This document shows, in pieces, positions 42,089-54,437 of a stretch of 64,000 nt of DNA. Source of the stretch: Deinandra increscens subsp. villosa (Eukaryota; Streptophyta; Magnoliopsida; Asterales; Asteraceae); assembly GCA_039602395.1 (NCBI GenBank), contig JBCNJP010000025.1:105445604-105509603 (forward strand), written 5' to 3'. Position numbers and translations under genes: made by a program. The notes under the pieces are model-generated. The model was given only the letters and a program-made list of their open reading frames with translations, ran no database searches and was not told the DNA's origin. Position 1 is the stretch's first letter; each line of letters opens with the position of its first letter.

Positions 42089-45000
42089 CTTGAGAACTTC
42101 GATTTGAGCATCACGAACTTGTGACGTGAGATTCGAGCGTATGGTCATACTTAGTGCTCGAACACTACGCGGTTTGACATGTTCCTTTCCACTTAAGGCA
42201 TCGGCGACAACGTTAGCCTTGCCTCGGTGGTAATGAATCTCACATTCGTAATGGCTAAGCAATTCAACCCATCGTCGTTGTCTCATATTTAACTCTTTCT
42301 GGTTATAGATGCGCTGGAGACTCTTGTGATCGGTGAATATGACACACCGAGTCCCATAGAGGTAGTGCCTCCAGATCTTGAGGGCAAAGAAAACGACTCC
42401 AAGTTCTAAGTCGTGAATCGTATAGCTTTTCTTGTGGATTTTCAGTTTTCGAGAGGCTTAAGCGATGACTTTCTCATGCTGCATCAGTATGCAACCCAAG
42501 CCTTGATGTGATGCATCACAGTATACAATAAAATCGTCGATTCCGTCGGGTAAGGATAGGATTGGGGTGTTGCAAGCAGCTTCAGTTTTATCATCCCAGA
42601 TATATTTCTTATCTTTCTGAGTCAGGGTGGTAAGAGGCTGGGCTATCTTGGAGAAATTCTCAATGAATCGGCGATAATAGCCAGCGAGACTTAAGAATTG
42701 TCGAATTTCAGTTAAAGACATGGGAGTACTCCAATCCTTGATTGTTTCAATCTTAGCCGGATCAACGTGAATACCTCGTTCATTGATCACATGACCCAGA
42801 AAGTGCACTTCGCGGATCCAAAAGTCACATCTGGAGAACTTCACATAAAGCTCTTCTTTCTTCAAATGTTCTAAGATGAGTCTAGAGTGTTCTTCATGTT
42901 CTTTCTTACTACGTGAGTAAATAAGAATATCGTTGATGAACACGATAACAAATTTATCTAGGTATGGTTTGCACACGCGATTAATTAAATCCATGAACAC
43001 GGTCGGTGCGTTAGTCAAACCAAATGGCATAGCGAGGAACTCGTAATGACCATAGCGTGTTCTAAACGCTGTCTTTGAGACATCTTCATCTCTAACTCGG
43101 AGTCGATGGTACCCCGACCTCAGATCGATCTTTGAATAGAAACTTAATCCTTGGAGTTGATCAAATAGGTCATCGATCCTTGGAAGCGGGTAACGGTTCT
43201 TCACAGTTAATTTTGTTCTACTCTCTGTAGTCGATACATATTCTGAACATTCCATCTTTCTTTTTCATGAATAACTCGGGAGCACCCCACGGAGAGTGGC
43301 TTGGATGAATAAAGCCCTTATCTAGCAATTCTTGCAGTTCACTAGATAATTTCAGATGGTGCCAGTCGGTAAGATGATCTAGCAACAAGGGCGGCTTCGG
43401 GTGTTAGGTCGATGTGAAACTCTACTTTCCGCATTGGGGGTAAGCCTGGAAAGTCTTCTGGAAAGACTTCCGGGTATTCGCAAACAATAGGAACATCTTC
43501 GATACGCTTCTCCTTCGGTTTCTTCTCAGTGACATGAGCTAGAATGACATGACATCTTTTGCAGAGGAATTTTTATGCTTTAATACATGATATGATATTT
43601 AGTTTGGCTCCACTCTTTTCGTCTTGCACGTTCAGAGCGCTACCGTCTGCTAATGGCACTATAACAATTTTCTCATGACACAAAATTTCTACATGATTCT
43701 TTGCTAACCAATCCATTCCAGTGACTACATCGAAACTTCCTAAATCAATGGGCATTAAGTTGGTGCTGACAGAATGGTCGGAGAGTTCTAATAGGCAGTC
43801 CGGGTAGATCATTCTAGTTTCTATCAAATCTCCATTTGCTAATTCTACTGTAAACTTAGTGTCTAAGGCAACTGGGGTGATTTCGAGTAATTGACTAAAA
43901 TTGGTAAACACAAAGCTTCCATCGGCACCAGTATCGAATAAAACAGAAGCATAATGGTTATTCAGTAGAAACCTACCCATCACCGTGTTGGGGTCACGGC
44001 GGGCGTCTCCATCATTGATCACGAAAGCTCTTCCCCTAGCCTGGTTAGCATCTTGATTCTTTGCCTTCGGGCATTCCTTCTTGTATTGCCCAACTGCCCC
44101 GCAATCGTAGCAAGTGTGATTTAGGCAATCGCGTGTTACATGTTCTTTAACCTTGTAGATGTTACAGTAGACATTACCAAAATCGAGAGTGTGGTGTAGG
44201 TTGCATTTGGAGCACAGGGGAGCGGTACCGGTGTAACCAGTCTTTCGACAGGATAAGCAGGAGCAGTAGCAGCATAGATCTTTGCCGGTTAGGATTCCTT
44301 AATAGGGTTTTTCTCATAGTTCATTTCATCTCGATTCTTCTAGAATACGCGTTTCCTCTTGTTGTCAGGTTTCTTGCTTAATGAAAGGGTGGTACTAACA
44401 TTAGAGGGCTTGTTCTCAGACACTTTCTTGCCAAAGTTTACACCTTAACGATTAGCTTGGTAAATGAGGTTGTGTGCCAAACGCACAGCATCCTGAATTT
44501 TGAGGGTTTGAGGAAAGGACATTTCCTTGAATGTGTGGTGCAAGTCCCTACATGTACCATTTGATCTTCTTGTATGGTGGAGTGATCATTGTCGGACAGA
44601 GGTGAGCAAGCTCACGGAACCTCTTAGTGTATCTAGCAATGTCGGCTCCATTCATGGATAGGTTCCAGAATTCAGATTCGGGTTTCTGTAGTTCCTCCAT
44701 AGGACAATACTCATCATGCAGAAGTTGTTTGAGTTCGTCCCATGTCATGGCATAGGATAAGTCAGTTCCCATAGTATCAATATGGGAATTCTACCAAGTC
44801 AGTGCACTATCAGTAAACGTGCATGTGGAATATTTCACCATATACTGTTCATGACAGTTGCTTATACGGAAGACCAACTCCATTTTCTCAAACCAGCGAT
44901 TTAAACCAACAGCACCTTCGGAACCCTTAAAAGGAGTGGGTTTACAATTTATAAGGTCATTGTATGAACATTCATGAGGGCTTGCAATGTTAGGTGAAAA

Positions 45001-45209
45001 CGTTGATCATAATTTTAGGAAATTGTAGTCTAGTGTTTTCTAACATTAATTAATTCGTTCTTACCGCGTGCCCCATTGTGAGCCTGACGTTGGGTTCCAG
45101 CCACAACGACGGTTTCTACAACGCGTTGAGCAATCAGTTCCTCGATTTCAGCAGCGCTCATGGGCGGAGGAGGTGATGTGTTTCTGGTGGTTCGGCGTCT
45201 AGGTGGCAT
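42083..45209 (-). pseudogene. Ty3/Gypsy Gag-Pol relic without integrase
   Basis: Minus strand. Gag starts at 45209 (MPPRRRTTRN). A Gag core piece is at 44772-44548 (DEYCPMEELQKPE). The zinc knuckle CYDCGAVGQYKKEC is near 44110-44070. Protease is 44022-43573 with DTGADGSF. Reverse transcriptase is 43255-42458 (RYPLPRIDDLFDQLQG). The active-site motif reads FIND where FIDD is expected, so a catalytic Asp is lost. The RNase H end is 42286-42083 (WVELL, GKANVVADAL). Frameshifts occur near 43255 and 42470 and within Gag. Integrase and chromodomain are absent: RNase H runs straight into the LTR at 42088. The leader 45210-45686 has no recognisable primer site. Confidence 0.85.
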
Positions 45210-45689
45210 GTTTTCGCTTTAAGTTATCAATGTTAACATAAAGGAAAATTTTTAGATCATATGTGAATGGGTTTATTACATGCGCGAGAATAACTGCCAC
45301 GACATACATCTACAGTACCATAATATGACACGCGTAAGCACAACCAAGAAACATGAAGTAGAATGAACATCGTTCACAAATGAACAACATTAATCATAAC
45401 CATGACAAACATAAACAACACCTCATAAACATAATCATAATACTAGTTTCCATTCCACCATATTATCCGATAAAACATACAATAACAAAGAGGACAAGTT
45501 TTAGTGTCTTGGGCTTGCAGTCCCATAATACATCACTACAAAATATATAAATATGTTTTATCACTAAAACGGTAGGTCAAAAGTCTAGATACCTTAGGTG
45601 AGCCCATGTAGAGTGGGGGTGGTCCGGGGGCATGGTCAAGGTGGTGGTGATCTGAGCAGTGAGGACCGGGAATGTGAGTGTAACACCCC

Positions 45690-48530
45690 AAAGTTCATAG
45701 ATATAAATATACATATCAAATACGTGTTTATATTATCAAAACGTGAGATTGATTGATGAATATGGTAAGACTATACTTTAGATAGGTTGCATGTGTCAGA
45801 AATATGCGTTTGATAACTGTGCATAAACGGATATCATAAACATCAAGAAAGTAAAATATAAGATGGATATGTGTTTATATAAATAGCATGATGATACATG
45901 AATTATTTGATGAATACATACGTGTGAATACGTGTGTTAATAGTTAACGGAAAAGTAAAAGGGCTAAAAGCGAATATTATACGTGTTTATATTTATTACA
46001 AGTATCCCGAGGCTTAGAAATCAGTAAAAATATATCTTAATATGATTCGTAACATAAAATGATAAGTATTATAAAGTTTGAGGAGCTAAAATGTAATTTA
46101 GCAATAATAAATAAATATATATATATATATACATATTATCGTACGAATGCCGAGCCTTAGAAACCTTATAAATTGTTAGAAATATGTCCCATAAGGTTTT
46201 GGTACATAAAATGATAAAAGGATAGAAGTTTATGGGCTAGAAATGCATTAAACCAAACCACAGGGACCAAATATATAAACTCTAAAAATATCAAGCGAGG
46301 GCACAGCATGCGGACCGCATGCTGGTTCGTTAGTGTCATATGCGTCCCGCATCGACCGCCATTAGCACCTGGTCACAAAATTGGCCATGATGACAAACTT
46401 GGAGGCCAGGAATCCGCGAATTCGTGTCGTTTTTCTTCGAATTAGTCATGCCATTACAAGGATAGGTATAAATAGGAGGCTTAACATCAAACCAAACACA
46501 CCAATTCACTGAATTCCAACCCAAAAACCCCCTTTACGCACCAGACACTTTGTCGGATCAATACGCATAAACAGAGAGGAGTTAGGAGCTGAAATTCTCC
46601 ATTCGGGACCCCTTATTTGGTATGCTTAACAATAACCTATTTCAGGTTTTGATAATATTGTGTCTAAGTATGGTTTCTAAAATTATGTAAAAACTAGGGT
46701 TCTTGAGCTTGTTTTGCTAAAATTGGATAATCGGGTGGGAATTAGGGTATGAATTTTTGTAGGTAATCCTAAAATAATGTGTTCTAAGAAAGCCCTGAGT
46801 TTATTTCACATTTGGAAAAGTTTTGGTAATGGTTTTGTAAACGGGTCAAAATTAAGGTTTTCGTAACATTGTTCTCCCCAAATTGAGTATACGGTGTTGA
46901 ACTACACTTTGATATTTTAAAGTATATTATAAAATGTTATAATGGATAATACCCTAAGTTGGTTTAAAAAGAAAATGATTTTAATAAAGAAACGAGAAAA
47001 ACGTGAAATTAGGGTCTTGAAATATGATTATTTAATATATAATAATCCAGAGGGTATGGGGACTTGAATTTTGGTATGGTAACATGCTTTTATATATATT
47101 AAGTATATATGAATTTAAAAGGGATAAATGATAAAGTATTTAAAATACCGAGTTAATCGGATATTAGAAGTTCGTGCAGACCGGAAGGGTAAGTGCTTGT
47201 ACACTGGGGTTTCTGGCCAGCGGGGTTGTCGCATAAATCCCAACTAGGACTTGGCATACCTCACTGGGCGATCCTAGGTTGAGCGTTTACTTATAGGAAT
47301 AGGCGTCTTCATAATTATCAATAAAAATATATATTATGCCTATAAGGTCATTTTGGTCATTTTGACTTTAAAAGAAGTAAACATTAATAATTAGATATTA
47401 TTAAGATAATATATCGTAGAAATAAACATAGGATATGTTTATAATATTAAACATTGCGTTAATGCCATACGATACGTGAATTAGGTTAACCGAAGGATTC
47501 TGTTGGAGGATTTGTCCGAGTTTAACGAGTAAAGAGATAAGGTGAGTTCTGCGAGCCCACTTTTAAATGTTTATTGTTTCCGGGTTGATATACATACTGT
47601 ATTATGAAAATACATTCAAATGCTTTTATCTGAAAGTTTGCTTATCTTAACCGATAAAGTGATTAACTGTTTGAAGTTATACGTGTTATGTTATGAAGAT
47701 GCTTATGAATGGTTATATGTGTTAGTAATGTATATGAAATGATTATGATAGAATAAGGCATATGAAATGATTATTAGGGTTATGTGCTATATTTGCTTTG
47801 AAACTAGCTATCCAAATGACAAGGGATTGTTAATAAACGCATAAGTGAGAATGTATGATTATATGAGAACACGTGATGCATTTGGTATATCATTATGTAG
47901 TGGATACACCGCTGGTACATCTTGTATATAAGCATGGTAGTATAATTACCCGGTATATCAAAAGTGTGGAGGATACGCCGCTGGTACATCCTGTATACAT
48001 ACACCTAGGTAAATTGGGGGATGTTCATTTGTTGCAGTAGTTATCTAAATATCTAACTAGGGGCGGGTAGTAGTACTGTGGTGGTTAAGAAGATGTTCGA
48101 TAGAATAGAACGTAAGAGTTAAGGTTACGAGAACAGTTGTCAGTACTGAGGTTGGGGTTTCCAGATGAAGTCACCTGAGCAGTATTTGAATCTGGAGGGA
48201 CGGAATGTAGAACGGTCAGTTGTACAAATGTTAATAACGATAATGTACCAGATATTGGGCAACAGTAAGGGAACAGATAGTCATACGGCTAACATGTAAA
48301 CCATAACATTAAGTTAAAACGTTTATCAGTTTATGATTTCTCCCTCATAAGTATAAAACAGTTATAAAAAGGGTCATGAAACTCACTTGAATCAGAGATG
48401 GTGATGAACTACCGGATGGCAATTAGCAAGTAAAGTCATAATTAAACATAAGACAATATGCATAAGGGTCCACTTAATCATTTGAGTAACGATCGTTACC
48501 CAAACGATACCGGTCAAGTCTTGACGTATA
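45690..48530 (+). repeat. Gypsy LTR-like block, plus orientation (solo or truncated)
   Basis: Starts TGTAACACCCC inside the leader of the minus-strand Gypsy relic and resembles the inverted 42088-41290 LTR over its first 600 bp. It has LTR features: GGTGAGTTCTGCGAGCCC near 47540, and two copies of a CCGCTGGTACATC unit (about 47909 and 47980). Neither a primer site nor a coding region follows. The right end is only estimated. Short AT microsatellite near 46115-46133. Confidence 0.45.
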
Positions 48531-49278
48531 ATCTCGTTTGTAGCTTTTGAAAATCTGTTGGTTAGTATTTATTATTATTAGTAAATACGAACGTTCCAAT
48601 ATCTATATACATATTCATGTAAAATAAATATAAGAAACGAATCATATGAAAACACGTCATCTAAGCTAGTTCAATTAAGTCTTGAACATAGAGTTAAATA
48701 ATAATATTTATTATTATTTTTGTTTGTTCGATCGATTGTTCATTTTAATTTAATCACGTCAAGTTATAAATATATAACTATAGTTCATAATTATTATCGA
48801 AATAATTATCCCAACTTGTTGGAATGATTTTTATTAAATTACTATACTTCGAACGATTAAAACATTTTTACACAAGTTAGCAAAATACTAAAGATTATTT
48901 AATATTTATACTTATGCTAGGAAATTAGGGTTTGTAGTTAATATATATATAATTATTATTGCAATAATTATTATTAACAAATTAATAAATCAAGGTTTAA
49001 AACTCATGACAAATAATTATTTGTCGAAAATAATTATTTGCATTTTGTTACGTCGTAAGGCATTTTAAATCATTTAAAGATTTCGTTTCGAGTCAAAATG
49101 TTTAACATAAAGCATTTGATCCGATTTAAAATGTTTCGATTAGTTTGATTTATTAAAATAATCTTAAAATTTTTAAAAGTATATTTTTCATAATTTCTAT
49201 AAGTCGTTTTGTTTTATTTTTTTATAAAAAAAATTTAGTAACTTTATTTAATAAATAAGGTTAGGGTTTTTTTAATAG
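48531..49278. other. AT-rich stretch without recognisable features
   Basis: Very AT-rich DNA with ATTATT runs and no open frame of interest. It could be the degraded end of the LTR-like block to its left. Confidence 0.4.
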
Positions 49279-50356
49279 TGTTATGGCCCAAATTCTAGTC
49301 CAGCATCCTGGGTAGTCTTAGAATCCTAGCATGGATGAATCATCCTGGAGGCTTCTTAGTGTCCTGGACAGTTTAAGCATCCTGAGACAAAAGGATGATC
49401 CTGGACGGTTTTGACATCCTGGGACAGCGGCAGTACCCTGGATTGGTCAGGCATGCTGAACGACCCCAGCATGTTGGGTGCTAAAGATTATACTAATTCA
49501 TGTTTGTCACGTGTTTAATAAGTGCGGGACTTCTCTCTAATGTGCACAAGGACTTATTCAACTAAAAATCAGGAGGAAATCTCGAGATATCAGCTAGAGT
49601 CAAGACTATAGAGACTCTTTCGGTTAAGAATCCTACTTTTAAGGCTTTTGAGTGCAAGACAAGGCTCTAACGTTCCTGATAGCTCAGTCAACCCTGATAT
49701 TCGGAGTGAATCCCTACAAATCAGGTGGACCAGGTCTCCAAACGATCACAAAGAACCTGTAACATCCTGGGACATATCTGGCATCCTAGGTCAATCCTTG
49801 TTTCTATCACGTGTTAATTGACCAGGCACGATTAGTAATGTTCTAATAGACCAAGTCAAGCTTGGGGAACGTGTTAAGTCAGTTAGAAGATGTGTAGATG
49901 CCTGAAGACCCGTACTATAACGGTCATAATCAGTTGAAGACTCAATCCCTGAAAATCCGGATAGTTAGTTAGCCCATTTGTACTATAAATATAGTGGCTT
50001 AGGCTCATTTGAGAGGACTTTTGCTCTCGAACTCACACTTGTACGCAGAACAGCCACCAAATCTCTGTACTTAACATATTTCAGTGAAATAATAAACTAG
50101 CAACGTGTGTTATCGTTGCTCGGGGTTTTCTATGCCGACGGTCCTTGGAGACATCCAAGGATTAAGGGCTTTTCCCCCGTACAAATCTCCGTTTTCTTGC
50201 TTGCATCCTGAGAATTCATCGATTGTGTATGCATACCGTCATTATTTCCTTGAATTCAAACTATTTCAAACGATTTCATATATTTTCATCCAAGGAACCA
50301 TACCTCACAAACGAATTTGGTTACTAAATTTAGTCTTGTAATTTTTAGCCAAAACA
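49279..50356 (+). repeat. LTR of a Tat-like Gypsy element
   Basis: Starts TGTTATGGCCC and ends CAAAACA, directly followed by ATT and TGGCGCCCACC, a primer site used by Tat/Ogre-type elements. TATAAATA lies at 49984-49991. The U3 contains about ten CATCCTGG-like units (49300-49480). Only this one LTR of the element is in the window. Confidence 0.75.
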
Positions 50357-50359
50357 ATT

Positions 50360-50378
50360 TGGCGCCCACCGTGGGGCA
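50360..50378 (+). other. primer-binding site of Tat-like element
   Basis: TGGCGCCCACCGTGGGGCA four bases after the LTR end. It is not the methionine-tRNA site used by the other LTR elements in the window. Confidence 0.7.
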
Positions 50379-50452
50379 ATTGGTGTTAATCTTTTTTCAA
50401 ACTCTTGCTAAATTCATTTTTTAACTTGATTTTTACAAAGATTTATCAAAAA

Positions 50453-51117
50453 ATGTCAACACAATCGAGTTCTTCAAATGCAACAACCCTCCTCCATTGT
50501 TTGGTGTATGTTCTGGGACCAACATGAGCCACTTCGCCGGCCAATCAGCCAGTTGCGGTGTCACTTGATCAGCAAGTGCTTCATTAACTCCATTCTTGGT
50601 GTCTAATGATGAGTTCCTTGCCATGTTTGTGAAAATGCAACACTATATGGAGCAATAGCAGAAGGTGAACCAGGATGTGCTAGGCAAAATGGCGAGATTG
50701 AGATCAGAAATGAATAGGGTGGATCATACACCCACATCTCCCATTCCACCCAGGATGCTGAGATTCAACAGTCACAGGAATGGTTCCACTATGCCGGATG
50801 ATATCCTTCCCATGGAGCGGGGACCTACATTTGCCACTGCCTACACTACCCTGGTTGACGAACCCGAGATGTCTACATTCAGGGAATCCACTGCGAATCA
50901 TGGGGGAACCGCTACCCAGGATGCCGGTAACATCCTCGGAACCTCTAATCTTGTTGCTCATACTAATGAATATGTGCAGGACGCAGGTCTCAGCCCAGCG
51001 GTTGCCAAGGAGCTTAAGAAGTTGAAAGAAATGATTTCGAGTGTTCCTGGGGTGGTCCAACCCATCCAAGAAGTAGCGTCGGCGAGTCATCGACTTTCAA
51101 GGTTTGCTCCCCCAATA
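50453..51117 (+). pseudogene. Tat-like Gag, N-terminal part, interrupted
   Basis: ATG at 50453 (MSTQSSSSNAT). In-frame stops and a frameshift occur before 50665. From 50665 a clean frame of about 150 codons runs to the insertion point (KKLKEMISSVPGVV, then RLSRFAPPI). The frame continues at 61715 as CDVEIPKRFQTPNMKLYDGS, so the Gag was split by the Tekay element. It ends at about 61770, where the LINE starts. Confidence 0.7.
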
Positions 51118-53683
51118 TGTGACACCCGAGAATTTCAAGGTTAACTTCCGTTAGACAAATCCGTTAGTTACGTTATAAGTGTTAACTTAGTAGCTAATGC
51201 ATGACTAGGCCGAATACGTCCACGACCTTTGGTTGATCACCGAACCCGTCCATATGTGTTATGTGTTCATCATTGATTGTCTTTATGTGCAATGTGATTT
51301 AAATACATGACGTATTATTGTGAATAGCATGATTAATTGTAAATACTTGATTATGTGAAAATTGCCTAAATTTGGTAGTCAGCGAAACTACCGAGCGAAA
51401 CTACAGATTCGCCCGGTAGCAGGCTAGACTGATCAAAGTACCCGAGACCAGAGCTAGTTTCGCCTGGCCAGCGAAACTGCCAGCGAAACTAGCCTCTGAT
51501 ATAAATAAACTTAATAAACCCTAGTTTCTCCATTTGCCTCATTTCATCACAAACACACACACACAATTCTCTGGAAACTGGTCAGCCGCGAAAACCATCA
51601 AGAAACCGAGACCTCAGCCTCAAGACCATCACCTCATCTCATCTATCGATCCTAGAACCAACCGTGAGTCCCAAAAACTATGTTTTCTTGCTTCTTCTAT
51701 GTGTTTCTTTATAAAGTATGCTCAAACTTTCATGAAAACTTGTATGCTTCTGAGATAGTGCTTAGGGATGCTAGATCTACCATAAAGTCAGCAACTTTAC
51801 GTTTAAAACCAAACCATGATGATGATTTATGCAATTTTGGTCATTTTAGGGTTTAGAAGTGTTTTTAGAGATTTGATGATTAAAATGCATGTTAAACATG
51901 ATAAAGCTGCTTGATTTATGTTGGTAAATGCCTATGGATGCTAGATAATGAATTGCATGTATGATCAGAAGTTGTTAGGTTGATTTTTAGGCAAATCCGT
52001 ATGTTTTTCGCGACCAGCGAAACTGTCTGTTCTCTGGGCGAAACTAAGTAGCGAAATTATATCTCCTTCCAGCGACACTGACCAGCGAAACTATAGTGTC
52101 GCCGGCAAACCTGACCAGACCAGCTCGAGCGAATCTACCGAGCGAAATACCTGAACGAAAGTTCAAACCAGTTTCCCAGCGAAACTAGGCTAGCGAAACT
52201 GCGTCAGCAGTTTCGGGCGAAACTAGCCTAGCGAAACTATGTCACCGGGCATTGCCTAGCGAAAGTGCTGCCCGTGCACCTAGCGAAACTGCCTAGCGAA
52301 ACTATGCTAGCGAAACTAAGACCTGACCTAGAAACCAAACTTGTGAAATTTGCTTAAGTGTTATGCCATGACTTGCATGATTATGCCATGATGAAACATG
52401 TTTGATATCTGATTCATATGAACCCTTGTTTATGATCAACCATTGGTGTCGTGTGTCGGTATGTCGAGTCATAGTTGCAACGTGCTATGTTATGGGCCAT
52501 AGTGACGTTAAGTAAAGATTGGACACGAAACTAATACTTAAGACCTAAACGTGTTCTAGGTCTTCGTTAAACAACAATATTTGGATTACTTGAAGTGTAG
52601 CAGTGCAACCAAAGGTGAGTGTCACTAACCCGTTTACCGTGAGCCGGTTTGGGCCACACCGAATAACTTAACGAAAAACAATGCTGAATGAACTCGAGAG
52701 TGCTAGGCACCTCACTGATAAACTTGAGAACTCGGGATGCTCGGCACCCACTTGATGAACTAAAGTGTTTTATGGGAAACACTTGTGGACTACAAACAAA
52801 CTACTTTTCTGAAACAAAACTGAAAACGTTTTAATATGGCTAGTGTAGGTTAAAGTCTGAACCACATGATATCACATGTTTTCTAAGGATGCCTTACAAC
52901 TTAAAAGTCCTCAACTTAAATTGTGCCATTAATTTGTGAAAGCGAGGGGATGTTGGGTAGATCTACTGGAGTTTGACAAACTCCGCCCCGTGGCACGGGG
53001 AGTGCACGGAGGAACAATATCAGCCTATTTGACCGTGGTCCCGAGAGGACACGGGGGAGGCAAAAACCGCGATGACTATGTCCGCACCGTACGGGATGGC
53101 TCGGCCCCCACAAAATAAGTCAGCTTTGGTACAAACTTCCTTAGAGCATGGAACAACGGATTAGCTACCCGCGATATCGGTTGAGTCCTTTAACTTTACG
53201 GAACTAGTACATACCCGATGACGTAGGTCACGGACAAACCATTTATAAACTGAGATTTAATATACGAGCATTGCTTTTCACAAATAAATATTTTGTAAGT
53301 ACATCTTGACACGAATTATGATTATGAGACCGGGCCAATGCATGACAAGCCCACTGTGAACTCACCAACCGTTAGGTTGACACTTGCGTGGTTTAAACTT
53401 TTGCAGATCGCTAAGGAGTATCCGCTGGAGGTTGGCATGGCACGAGGAGATATTTATTTTGTTTAAACTAAACTTGGGAATTTTAAAACAATGTTTATGT
53501 AAAGCACGTGGTTAGTGCTAAGACAGTATTTAATTCCGCTGCGTTGTATTTGAAACTTTATTTATAACTTGTGTTTGAACTAACCCTGATTCGTTTAGTA
53601 TTTGTAACTATGGTTGTGGATCCTGGTTTGCTCACACCCCTCGACGGTATAAACTCCGTTAGTGGTATTTTGGGGGTGTGACA
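51118..53683 (+). repeat. Tekay 5' LTR (2566 bp)
   Basis: TGTGACACCC to GGTGTGACA. TATAAATA at 51500-51507. Contains about 14 GCGAAACT units in two groups (51375-51490 and 52015-52320), with several inverted copies. Confidence 0.97.
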
Positions 53684-53686
53684 GAT

Positions 53687-53699
53687 TGGTATCAGAGCC
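53687..53699 (+). other. Tekay primer-binding site
   Basis: TGGTATCAGAGCC three bases after the LTR, complementary to initiator methionine tRNA. The leader to 54233 holds a TA microsatellite (about 53864-53890) and a CGACGA-rich patch (about 54025-54120). Confidence 0.95.
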
Positions 53700-54233
53700 A
53701 TAAGTTGCAGAGAACTGGAATCATTTTTGAAAACGATTTGGAAACTGCAACTTGAAAAATCTTGGTTACAAAACGAACAAACAAATTCCCAAAGACAAAA
53801 ATTTTTACGTGCCAACCTGGGATACTCGCTCTGCTGTGTAAGTAAAGGCTTAATACGTCATGTATATATATATATATATAAATATATATGTATAGACCGT
53901 GTCTAAGTAGTCTAACGGAAGACCTTAGGAAATTTTCACACACGAATACGAAATGCGGCTGCGAATACGCACACTGCTCTGGGGAAAGCGACAACGAAAC
54001 GATGCTACACGCTACGTCCTGATTTCTACTACGACGACTACGCCGACGGTGACTTTATGGGAAGCCGACCTTCGACGATAGCACTCACGACGCTCCTCGG
54101 CGACGCCTCGATTTTGCACGAAAATTTTTCTGGACTAATAGTGGGATAACGGGAACTGGCTAATATACATATTATGGGATGTGTATAAAATATAACTGTG
54201 ACTGAACACTGGCTACTTTAACTGTTCAGCAAG

Positions 54234-54354
54234 ATGTCTGGAAGAGGAAACGGAAGAGGCGGCATAAACATGACGCCTGCACAGCTACAAGCAATGATTA
54301 CTGAACACGTGCAAGCCGCGGTGGCAGCCGTCCAAGCTGCATATGCCGCGCAGG
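54234..54354 (+). CDS. Gag first exon (candidate)
   Basis: ATG at 54234 begins MSGRGNGRGGINMTPAQLQA, a normal start for Tekay Gag, and runs 40 codons plus one base. Unspliced, the frame hits TAA at 54373-54375. If 54355-54435 is removed as an intron (GTAACT to TGCATCAG), the frame joins exactly to GNQHHCTFKSFMDCKP, upstream of the long polyprotein. Splicing is a prediction from sequence alone. Confidence 0.5.
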
Positions 54355-54437
54355 GTAACTATTATGCCGGTTAAGGCACAAAGCGACTATATTTTGACCT
54401 GTTTAATTTTAAAATCCGAACTATTTATGCATCAGGA

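Noticed and set aside
52916..53118. Opposed small frames within the Tekay LTR, repeated at 60942-61144
   Set aside because: Identical in both LTRs because the LTR is duplicated; a GC-richer patch rather than a gene.
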